The notes beneath the pieces are model-generated. The model saw only the letters and a list, made by a program, of their open reading frames with translations, ran no database searches and was not told the origin of the DNA. From IMG/VR virus record IMGVR_UViG_3300030107_004847, positions 1 to 28,193 of that record: a stretch of DNA of 28,193 bases. One strand, 5' to 3'. The stretch comes from a virus. Shown piece by piece: positions 12,514-18,904 of the stretch. The first letter of the stretch is position 1. Each line of letters begins with the position of its first letter. The translations under genes were made by a program, and so were the position numbers.

Positions 12514-13551
12514 ATGAGTTCAAATCCGTTCAACCCAATGAATCCCTCCGCAAATGCTTTTGCGAAGAAGATAAAGAATGAATATAAATTTGAAGATCAT
12601 AACGTCATGGGACAGTTTGTGAAGAAATTATCTCGCAACCCTGGCGTTTCAAAGGTTGATCTGAAAGGCAAAGATACCCTTGAGGTGAGCTATCGCAGTC
12701 AAGAGACTATGGATGCCGTAGATAATTTTTATAAAGAATCATACCAGCCAATCGAAGAGTTCAAAGGTAAGGTTGATGTGGGATGGGCCGAGAGAGAAAG
12801 AAAAAAGCATGACGCTAAATATGGTGCAGGTAAACCCGGCGATGATACTGCTGCCAATCGAGAACGTCGTAAAGCGAAGATGGATAAGATTGCATCAGAC
12901 GAGAGAGAAGTCAGAGCTAGAAAGCAAAGAGAGATCAAGCGAGCTAGAGATGCAGAGTCTCGCCGAAAAGGCGAAGAGGCTAAGAGAAAAAGACTTAGTG
13001 ACTCTGTAGAGCCAGAACTGAAAGAAAAGAAAAAGAAAAAGGGAAAGCATGACTGCGCCACTCATGTAGAACATGCTGAGTTTGGTCAAGGAACAACAGT
13101 CCGAACAATGCACGCTAATCCAGACGAAGATGGCAACATCGCATGGTACGACGTTATGTTTGAACATGGCGTTGAGAAGGGCGTTCCCACTGAAGATCTC
13201 AACATTCTCATGAGTGAAATGCATGAGGATCATGATCACGACTTGGATGAGGCCGAAAAAAAAAATCTGAGTGAAATGGATCCCAAAGAGCATGTCAAGA
13301 AAGAACAAAAGAACGGCGAGACAGTATATTGCGTATATAACAACGACGGCAAGAAGGTGAAAACATTCAAGACTGAGGCAGAAGCAAATAAGTATGCCAC
13401 TGAGAACCACGATTCACTCATGGAGTATGGAAAGCCTGGAAAGCCTCGTTTGGCTAATCAGCCACTCGTCAAGACAGGACAGGGCGACTATGAGAAAAAC
13501 ATTCGTCCAAGTGACCTTCTAAAGAAAATGAGAAAAAAGAAGAAGCGATAG
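12514..13551 (+). CDS. Candidate modular head-associated protein, 345 residues
   Basis: The first 90 residues look globular. Residues about 95-165 are a K/R/E-rich coiled coil (KAKMDKIASDEREVRARKQR). DSVEPELKE (163-171) and DHDLDE (about 241-246) carry LxE motifs like those in the 1417-residue protein. The segment HDCATHVEHAEFGQGTTVRT ... GNIAWYDVMFEHGVEKGV resembles a small conserved domain of T4-like marine phages. The C-terminal 90 residues include a GETVYCVYNNDGKKVKTFKT beta-like motif and a lysine-rich end. A run of ten A residues at 13256-13265 lies next to the second LxE site. Role unknown; packaging and cleavage are inferred. Confidence 0.72.
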   Translation: MSSNPFNPMNPSANAFAKKIKNEYKFEDHNVMGQFVKKLSRNPGVSKVDLKGKDTLEVSYRSQETMDAVDNFYKESYQPIEEFKGKVDVGWAERERKKHDAKYGAGKPGDDTAANRERRKAKMDKIASDEREVRARKQREIKRARDAESRRKGEEAKRKRLSDSVEPELKEKKKKKGKHDCATHVEHAEFGQGTTVRTMHANPDEDGNIAWYDVMFEHGVEKGVPTEDLNILMSEMHEDHDHDLDEAEKKNLSEMDPKEHVKKEQKNGETVYCVYNNDGKKVKTFKTEAEANKYATENHDSLMEYGKPGKPRLANQPLVKTGQGDYEKNIRPSDLLKKMRKKKKR

Positions 13552-13575
13552 CACGCAGATTGTGATACACTATAC

Positions 13576-14235
13576 ATGATGAAAAAACACTTTACACATA
13601 TAAAACCAGCAATCGTCCTTGAGGAGTTGACTACATCTGAGTCAGACTCCGGACGCTGGTATAATTCTCCAATCGGCAGTCTGCCGAGTGTTACGACTGT
13701 GACTGGCTGGAAGAAGTCAAAGTTCTTCGCCAAATGGAGAAAGGAAAACCCTCAAGAATCTAGACGAGTTTGCACTCGCGGCAATACACTTCATAAAATA
13801 ATTGAGGATTATCTAAACAACGAATTCGATCCCGAGGGCGTAGATCCCAACGTCATGGAGTTATTCATTCAACTGAAGCCGGAGTTGGATAAGATTGATA
13901 ACATACATGCTCTTGAAGTGCCGCTGTGGAGCGAAGCGATGATGATGGCTGGTCGTGTCGATTGTGTTGCCGAGTATGATGGTAAGCTATCGATCATCGA
14001 CTTCAAGGGCAGCACCAGAGCAAAGAACGCAAAAGACATTGAAAATTATTTCATGCAAGCGACAGCATACGCAGTGGCATGGCAGGAGAGAACAGGACAA
14101 GCAATCGACAACTTTGCGATTCTGTTAGCAAGTGAAGAGGGAATCAATCAAGTATTCCAAGGTAATCCCGTGAAGCATGTGAAGCCTCTTCTTGAAACCA
14201 TCGAAGAATACCATAAGTCTATGCAACCAATCTGA
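13576..14235 (+). CDS. PD-(D/E)XK exonuclease, MGME1/RecB-like, 219 residues
   Basis: The family motifs appear in order: RGNTLHKIIEDYL (H73), GRVDCVAEYDG (D129), IDFKGS (D142, K144) and QATAYAVAW (Q161, Y165). This matches single-strand exonucleases of the Cas4, RecB and MGME1 type, with two-metal catalysis at D129, D142 and K144. Length agrees with minimal members. The likely role is DNA end processing in replication, recombination or packaging. The start is one of two adjacent ATGs. No ribosome site is visible, but TACACTATAC lies directly upstream, so translation from a short leader is possible. Confidence 0.85.
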   Translation: MMKKHFTHIKPAIVLEELTTSESDSGRWYNSPIGSLPSVTTVTGWKKSKFFAKWRKENPQESRRVCTRGNTLHKIIEDYLNNEFDPEGVDPNVMELFIQLKPELDKIDNIHALEVPLWSEAMMMAGRVDCVAEYDGKLSIIDFKGSTRAKNAKDIENYFMQATAYAVAWQERTGQAIDNFAILLASEEGINQVFQGNPVKHVKPLLETIEEYHKSMQPI

Positions 14236-14251
14236 GCCTGTTTCATAATCC

Positions 14252-14259
14252 TATAAATA
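14252..14259 (+). promoter_or_regulatory. Candidate late promoter (TATAAATA)
   Basis: A perfect TATAAATA lies 18 bases before the ATG at 14278, between two genes. The predicted transcript start (about 14265) would fall next to the GGGAG ribosome site, leaving a very short leader, which lowers my confidence. Confidence 0.42.
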
Positions 14260-14277
14260 AATAGGGAGAAGCAGAAT

Positions 14278-15306
14278 ATGATTCAGAAGCCAGTCAAGAA
14301 AAATAGAGAAGTTCCAAAACCATCAAACACTACTAAGGCAGATGTAAATGAAATTCTGTTTGGTTATTTTATAAACCCCGGCACAAAAACTAATCCATTC
14401 TCAGGATACTCAAATCAAGCAGAAGTTGAGAGGGCATATAAGGACAAGGCAGAACAACTTCCATATGATCTATGGTACATGGAGATGCGTAGAGCCGAGG
14501 AAATGGCCAAAGAATTTATAAAGTATGCTAAACAGCATGGATATGGAACGAAGATAAAAGAGGTTGTCTGGACGGCAAGAAACGGATCTATGACAGATGC
14601 CGTTGGTTATCCTGTGCCACAGACAGGAACAGGCAAAAATCCATCTGATGTTCTTGTTTGTTTTAGTAATCCTAAGTCAAGAGGATCTGGGAAGAAATCA
14701 AAGAAAGGATGCTCTTGGTTGGGGGTATCTGCAAAATCAACTGCTAAGTTTCAAGACATTGGATTCGCAAACCCAGGTCTCGGAGTCATATCACAAGATC
14801 TTTTTAAAAACAAATCACACTTGCCAAACATAGTTGAGAAATGTAAAGATAAGTTCACGGACAAATATATTGAACTAAAAGGCAAATCCAATGTTGAGAT
14901 TAAGAAAATTTTGAAACAAAATGATGCGTTGAAAGTTGAAGCTAGAGCGGCTGGCTTAGAATGTTTACAACAAATAAGAAATGAGATGATAGAAAAAGTT
15001 GTAAAGATGCAATATCATGAGTGGCAAGATTTCATGATGGACTTTGTTCAAGCAACATTTGAAGGTCCCCACTACATAAAGCTCACCGGCCAGGGAGCCA
15101 AGGAACCATTCAGGGCTGTTCTAGAAGATCCAATAGTGAATAAAAAAACAAGAGGAATCAAAGGCCCTCAGGTTCTACTCGAAGAGTCTGGAGACACATC
15201 AATAAATGTTTATTCATATGAAGATAAACCTCTATTCAAGATAAGAATGAAATGGGAGTCCTCTCCCCTATCAAGCACCGTAAAACTATCCGGTGATCCT
15301 CTATGA
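14278..15306 (+). CDS. Conserved phage hypothetical protein, 342 residues
   Basis: I do not know a function. The order of blocks is DVNEILFGYF, then KIKEVVWTARNGSMTDAVGY, then NPSDVLVCFSNPKS, then CSWLGVSAKSTAKFQDIGFA, a helical lysine-rich middle and a beta-rich C-terminus. The pairing of PSDVLV with a following strand ending in SAKS resembles the D...xxK layout of restriction-endonuclease folds, but the acidic residue usually present before K is a serine here. A nuclease call is therefore only a suggestion. GGGAG precedes the ATG by about ten bases. Confidence 0.7.
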   Translation: MIQKPVKKNREVPKPSNTTKADVNEILFGYFINPGTKTNPFSGYSNQAEVERAYKDKAEQLPYDLWYMEMRRAEEMAKEFIKYAKQHGYGTKIKEVVWTARNGSMTDAVGYPVPQTGTGKNPSDVLVCFSNPKSRGSGKKSKKGCSWLGVSAKSTAKFQDIGFANPGLGVISQDLFKNKSHLPNIVEKCKDKFTDKYIELKGKSNVEIKKILKQNDALKVEARAAGLECLQQIRNEMIEKVVKMQYHEWQDFMMDFVQATFEGPHYIKLTGQGAKEPFRAVLEDPIVNKKTRGIKGPQVLLEESGDTSINVYSYEDKPLFKIRMKWESSPLSSTVKLSGDPL

Positions 15307-15339
15307 TAATTATACATATAATGTAAAAGGAGATGCAAT

Positions 15340-15711
15340 ATGCCCCATGATATCCCCGAAGAGTACCTAAGTGGCGATTTTGATTATGGTTTCACAAGTG
15401 TAGATGAAGACGAACTCAATCGATTGATGGATGGCGCCGATCCATCTACATCAGAAGAAATACAATCAATTAAAGAAAAACTAGATCTAGTATTGCAGAT
15501 GAACTCAACTTGCGAAGGAGCAGGAGAGGTCAAAGAGCAATACGATGAATTAATGTCAGCAAAAATGGAAGAGGTTGAGAAAATTATCCTCCCTCTGCTG
15601 ATAAATCTCAAGAAGAATAAAGCGAAGGATTATTTGTACTGGCCTGGAACACAAAGGGCTACTGCATGTGATCTACAGATTCAAAAAATATTATCAATCA
15701 CACGTTCATGA
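15340..15711 (+). CDS. Conserved phage hypothetical protein, 123 residues
   Basis: An acidic N-terminal half (IPEEYLSGDFDYGFTSVDED) is followed by helices (EEIQSIKEKLDLVLQMNSTC) and a C-terminal motif AKDYLYWPGTQRATACDLQI. The YWPG-R motif recurs in small proteins of T4-like marine phages. AAGGAGA lies six bases before the ATG. It is followed after 14 bases by the HNH gene. No enzymatic motif is seen. An adaptor role in a complex is possible but unsupported. Confidence 0.7.
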   Translation: MPHDIPEEYLSGDFDYGFTSVDEDELNRLMDGADPSTSEEIQSIKEKLDLVLQMNSTCEGAGEVKEQYDELMSAKMEEVEKIILPLLINLKKNKAKDYLYWPGTQRATACDLQIQKILSITRS

Positions 15712-15725
15712 CATAGGGAGAAAGC

Positions 15726-16247
15726 ATGTCGAAACAAGTTCTTTTGCTAAACGCAAGTGAAGAAATACTCAAGGTAATTAGTTGGAAGAAAGCAGTCCTC
15801 CTGTTAGAAACCGGCAAAGCAAAAAAACCATTTGCTTATAACAAGAAACACTCCATAAAACTTATCAATGGAGAGTATGATTTACCCGCAGCACTGATAC
15901 TTGTTCGATATGTAAAATTGCCATACGCTAAAGAATCTTCGATGCCGACACGGAGGAATGTATTCAAACGAGACAACTGGACATGTCAATACTGCGGCTT
16001 CACCTCAAAGAATCCAAAGAGTCTCACAGTCGATCATGTTTATCCCAAGTGTAAGGGTGGTGGAACACAGTGGACAAATCTGGTAACAGCCTGCCCCAAG
16101 TGTAATTCGAAGAAGGGAAATAAGACACTCAAAGAATGGGGTGTTAGGTTGAAAAATAAACCTCAAAGACCCTCTGTATATGCCCTTCAAATCGTTGGCA
16201 TCGATGATCAGGGAAAAGAACTATGGAGTAGATGGTTGATTGACTAA
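15726..16247 (+). CDS. HNH endonuclease, 173 residues
   Basis: C87xxC90, the catalytic LTVDH (D103, H104), N118 and C123xxC126 form the zinc-stabilised HNH nuclease fold. The N-terminal 75 residues (LLLNASEEILKVISWKKAVL, SMPTRRNVFKRDN) match the usual companion region of bacterial and phage HNH proteins of this size. It could be a free-standing homing endonuclease or a phage DNA-processing nuclease. GGGAGAAAGC precedes the ATG. It lies in a rightward run with small gaps. Confidence 0.88.
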   Translation: MSKQVLLLNASEEILKVISWKKAVLLLETGKAKKPFAYNKKHSIKLINGEYDLPAALILVRYVKLPYAKESSMPTRRNVFKRDNWTCQYCGFTSKNPKSLTVDHVYPKCKGGGTQWTNLVTACPKCNSKKGNKTLKEWGVRLKNKPQRPSVYALQIVGIDDQGKELWSRWLID

Positions 16248-16254
16248 ATAGAGT

Positions 16255-16425
16255 ATGGATTATCTACAGAATAAGTTGTTTCTAAAAAATTTAGAAGAGT
16301 TTGATAACAGATTAGGGCTATTGTTGAAATTAGCGGAAGAAGAAAAGCTCACAGCAGAAGATTGCTTCATCCGAGTGGCACGCCTATTTGAAGAGTTTAA
16401 GGAATCATTCAAAGGCTTAAAATGA
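16255..16425 (+). CDS. Small helical protein, 56 residues
   Basis: The product MDYLQNKLFLKNLEEFDNRL continues as helices rich in L and E (LAEEEKLTAEDCFIRVARLF) ending EEFKESFKGLK. Its stop overlaps the next ATG as ATGA, which strongly supports it as a gene. No good ribosome site is visible (GAG next to the ATG). The family is unknown. Confidence 0.65.
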   Translation: MDYLQNKLFLKNLEEFDNRLGLLLKLAEEEKLTAEDCFIRVARLFEEFKESFKGLK

Positions 16426-16697
16426 CAATAGACTGGATGGACATTGCAGTTACCATATTGACCACGGGCGTATTCTCATTGATAGGCTTCGTGTGGAGAT
16501 ATTCTCATAAGGTGACGCAGATGGAACAACAACTAAATGAACTGACAAGTAGAGTCAGGAAAATGGAGAGAGATCACGACAAAGTGATGGACAGAGTTTA
16601 CTCTCTGGCTAAAAGCAGATCCGAATTCGTGACAAGACAAACATATAATCAAGATAAAAATATCAATGCATTGATGTATGACAGCAAAGGAGACTAA
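16422..16697 (+). CDS. Membrane-anchored coiled-coil protein, 91 residues
   Basis: Residues 4-25 (DWMDIAVTILTTGVFSLIGF) form one membrane segment, followed by a heptad-patterned coiled coil (VTQMEQQLNELTSRVRKMER) and a polar tail. The layout resembles small phage inner-membrane proteins and some spanin or holin-partner proteins, but no specific signature allows a choice. It is coupled to the upstream gene by ATGA and followed at once by another membrane protein gene. Confidence 0.7.
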   Translation: MTIDWMDIAVTILTTGVFSLIGFVWRYSHKVTQMEQQLNELTSRVRKMERDHDKVMDRVYSLAKSRSEFVTRQTYNQDKNINALMYDSKGD

Positions 16698-16698
16698 G

Positions 16699-17034
16699 AT
16701 GCCGCAGGACATCAAATGTGATAACTGTCAGAAACAAGAACTGACACAACTAAAGAATGAATTACATTTATGTCGAAAGAGTAGTGAATCGAAAGATAGG
16801 AAAATAAAAGCCCTTGATAAGAAGGTTTTTGTTCTCACAATAATCGCAGTAGGAATAGCAGCCATATTCGGAAAGGAAGCCCTCGATGTTGTCATTGAGT
16901 GGATGGAGAGCATTGGCAAATTCAACTCTGGTGTGAATAACATATCCGCAACAGGAAATGTGCCACATCCCGGCACACTTGCAGTCTTCGGAGCATTTGC
17001 TATAATGACCCGTAAGAGTCGAAAGAGAAAGTGA
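16699..17034 (+). CDS. Membrane protein with PEP-CTERM-like C-terminus, 111 residues
   Basis: The N-terminus has a CDNC pair and a K/E/L-rich helix. Residues about 50-65 (VFVLTIIAVGIAAIFG) are hydrophobic. The last 24 residues read VPHPGTLAVFGAFAIMTRKS then RKRK: a P-x-P motif, a hydrophobic stretch and a basic end. This is the layout of PEP-CTERM sorting signals (VPEP, then hydrophobic, then RRRR) recognised by exosortase, with H replacing the usual E. AAAGGAG lies seven bases before the ATG at 16699. If real, the tail would route the protein through a host sorting system. Otherwise it is a second membrane segment with positive-inside charge. Confidence 0.68.
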   Translation: MPQDIKCDNCQKQELTQLKNELHLCRKSSESKDRKIKALDKKVFVLTIIAVGIAAIFGKEALDVVIEWMESIGKFNSGVNNISATGNVPHPGTLAVFGAFAIMTRKSRKRK

Positions 17035-17046
17035 CTATATAGTTAC

Positions 17047-18246
17047 ATGAAAAGATTTAAGCAATTCATCATGGAAGGTAAGAATCTACATCTTACCCAT
17101 GCGGCCGACTTTTCCTTTGAGGGGAAGGAGAGAGCGTCACAAGCGATTCAATTCATCGAATCTCTCACAGACATGCTCCAAGGTTCCTCAAAAACAAAAC
17201 TGAATGTTACACGCAAATGGGATGGTGCCCCTGCTATATTTGCAGGGACAAATCCAGAAAATGGCAAGTTCTTTGTTGGAACTAAGAGCGTTTTCAATAA
17301 GACTCCAAAGATAAATTACACAAACGCAGATATTAGTCGCAATCATGGCGGAGGATTAGCGGCTAAACTAAAAGTCGCACTCAAACATTTACCTTCTCTT
17401 GGAATCAAAGGAATTCTACAGGGAGATTTGCTGTTTGGACCAGGAGATATAACAAAAGATAATATTGACGGAGAGTCATACCTCACATTCACTCCCAATA
17501 CGATTACATATGCTGTCCAGTCTGGTTCCAATTTAGCCAAAAAAATAACCAAGGCTAAAATTGGTATTGTTTTCCATACAAAATATACAGGAAAACAAAT
17601 GACAAACATGAAAGCATCATTCAACGTGACTGATTCCGATTTCGGATCCTCCTCGTCAGTTTGGGCAGAGGATGCCAGATATAAAGATCTGACAGGTAAT
17701 GCTACCTTTACATCTAAAGAATATTCTAAGATGCTGTCCCTAATAGACAATGCAAAAGCAGCGTTGAAGGGTGCATCTAAAGGATCGAACTTTTTGGCTA
17801 GCAGTCCTGAAATACAAATGCACATAAACACATACACAAATGCAAAGGTTAGGGCAGGGAAATATTCATTCTCTGTTAGAGAATTTATCAGTTTTGTTAA
17901 TGATAAGTTATCTAAACAGGCAAATGCCCTCAAGACAGAAAAGGGCAGAGAAAGAAAACTAAAACAAGTCAACTCTATAGTTTCTGCTATAAGTAGCAGA
18001 ACTAGGGACATAGATGCAGTGTTCAAATTAAATACTGCCTTACAAAAATGCGTAATGATGCTGGTAAATAAATTACAAAAGGTTCAGTCAATGAGGACAT
18101 TCCTCAAGACATCAAATGGCTTTAAAGTTACGAGTGACGAAGGTTTTGTTGCCAGTGATAAAGTAGGGACTGCGATAAAACTCGTAAATAGACTAGAATT
18201 TTCAAGAGCTAATTTTGCTCTTGCAAAGAATTGGGTGAAAGGATAA
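17047..18246 (+). CDS. DUF6267-like candidate packaged protein, 399 residues
   Basis: MKRFKQFIME at 1-10 with an IME cut before GKNLHLTHAAD is a capsid-targeting start. The mature protein matches the DUF6267 type known from T4-like marine phages: THAADFSFEG, TRKWDGAPAIFAG (K57-x-D59-G60), KFFVGTKSVFNKTPKINYT, ILQGDLLFGPGD and TFTPNTITYAV. The KxDG and the later QGDLLF resemble motifs I and III of ATP-dependent ligases and other covalent nucleotidyltransferases, where K57 would carry AMP. That is inference, and motifs IV to VI are not clear to me. The C-terminal 180 residues are helical and lysine-rich. If packaged, it could act on ejected DNA. Confidence 0.8.
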   Translation: MKRFKQFIMEGKNLHLTHAADFSFEGKERASQAIQFIESLTDMLQGSSKTKLNVTRKWDGAPAIFAGTNPENGKFFVGTKSVFNKTPKINYTNADISRNHGGGLAAKLKVALKHLPSLGIKGILQGDLLFGPGDITKDNIDGESYLTFTPNTITYAVQSGSNLAKKITKAKIGIVFHTKYTGKQMTNMKASFNVTDSDFGSSSSVWAEDARYKDLTGNATFTSKEYSKMLSLIDNAKAALKGASKGSNFLASSPEIQMHINTYTNAKVRAGKYSFSVREFISFVNDKLSKQANALKTEKGRERKLKQVNSIVSAISSRTRDIDAVFKLNTALQKCVMMLVNKLQKVQSMRTFLKTSNGFKVTSDEGFVASDKVGTAIKLVNRLEFSRANFALAKNWVKG

Positions 18247-18251
18247 AAAAT

Positions 18252-18605
18252 ATGGGATATAAATTAAACAAAGAAGATGTAAATAAAATCAACACCTACA
18301 CATGGGTAAAAATGAATGATGATGCAAGAAAAAATTCTTGGAGGCAGCAATTCATCTCTCAATTTGGTGGACATTTTGAGGGTGAATTGTGGAAAGAAAC
18401 TATAACAGAACCCGAACCTAAGCCAGAAGTGAAAGAAACAAGAAAAATTTTGGTAATAAATCCAGATGGTGAGGTAGATACAGTAGAGAACTTTACTAAA
18501 TACTGTAGAGAAAGAGAATTGAGTAGATCAGCAATGTATGAAGTCATGAAAGGTCTACGCAAACAACATAAAGGCTATAGAGCCAAAAAGGAGAATGAAC
18601 AATGA
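18252..18605 (+). CDS. Protein with NUMOD-like DNA-binding tail, 117 residues
   Basis: The C-terminal 50 residues (ILVINPDGEVDTVENFTKYC, then ELSRSAMYEVMKGLRKQHKG) have the pattern of the small helix-turn-helix repeat found at the end of HNH and GIY-YIG homing endonucleases (NUMOD1-like, ending in hKGy). The N-terminal half is unrelated and has no nuclease motif, so it may be a free-standing DNA-binding remnant or regulator. AAAGGA lies eight bases before the ATG at 18252, which is preferred over an earlier frame start inside the previous gene. Confidence 0.68.
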   Translation: MGYKLNKEDVNKINTYTWVKMNDDARKNSWRQQFISQFGGHFEGELWKETITEPEPKPEVKETRKILVINPDGEVDTVENFTKYCRERELSRSAMYEVMKGLRKQHKGYRAKKENEQ

Positions 18606-18730
18606 TTTTAGCAAGCATCGCATCAGCAGTAGGTACAGTATGGTGGTCAATTTTAATGTTTATTCTCGGCGGTTTAATCGGAGTCCCGTGTTGGAACTGG
18701 ATTAAATCTAAACTTCCTTGGTCCAAATGA
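18602..18730 (+). CDS. Small membrane protein, 42 residues
   Basis: One hydrophobic segment (SILMFILGGLIGVPCWNWIK) is preceded by a polar start and followed by a basic end. The ATG overlaps the upstream stop as ATGA, and its own stop overlaps another ATG the same way. It resembles short membrane proteins of T4-like marine phages. No function can be given. Confidence 0.68.
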   Translation: MILASIASAVGTVWWSILMFILGGLIGVPCWNWIKSKLPWSK

Positions 18731-18798
18731 AAGAAGGATACTTCATTAGATTTCCAATGGAAGAATTAAAACACAAATTGAAGGAGGTGATCCAGTAG
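18727..18798 (+). CDS. Possible 23-residue peptide
   Basis: MKEGYFIRFPMEELKHKLKE then VIQ starts in an ATGA overlap with the previous gene. Its last codons contain a 14-base perfect complement of the 16S rRNA 3' end. It may be a real tiny protein or a leader whose translation brings ribosomes to that site. Confidence 0.4.
   Translation: MKEGYFIRFPMEELKHKLKEVIQ
18781..18794 (+). promoter_or_regulatory. 14-base match to the full anti-Shine-Dalgarno region, no start codon after it
   Basis: AAGGAGGTGATCCA is fully complementary to the conserved 3' end of bacterial 16S rRNA (UGGAUCACCUCCUU). Normal sites use 4 to 7 of these bases. There is no ATG, GTG or TTG at a useful distance that opens a frame of any length. 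The nearest real gene starts 110 bases later, beyond a terminator. Confidence 0.5.
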
Positions 18799-18842
18799 CA
18801 GTTATTTCGTTGTAATTGCGATTGGAAATCATGAAGTTCCTC

Positions 18843-18874
18843 GGGGTCGTGGGTAAAACCACGACCCCTGTTTT
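18843..18874 (+). terminator. Rho-independent terminator before the polyprotein gene
   Basis: Stem GGGGTCGTGG / CCACGACCCC (18843-18852 with 18859-18868) with loop GTAAAA is followed by TGTTTT. It ends the transcript of the 17047-18798 genes, so the 18905 gene needs its own promoter, perhaps the TATACATAATATAC run at 18874-18887. Confidence 0.92.
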
Positions 18875-18904
18875 ATACATAATATACAAGATAAGGGATA
18901 TAAA

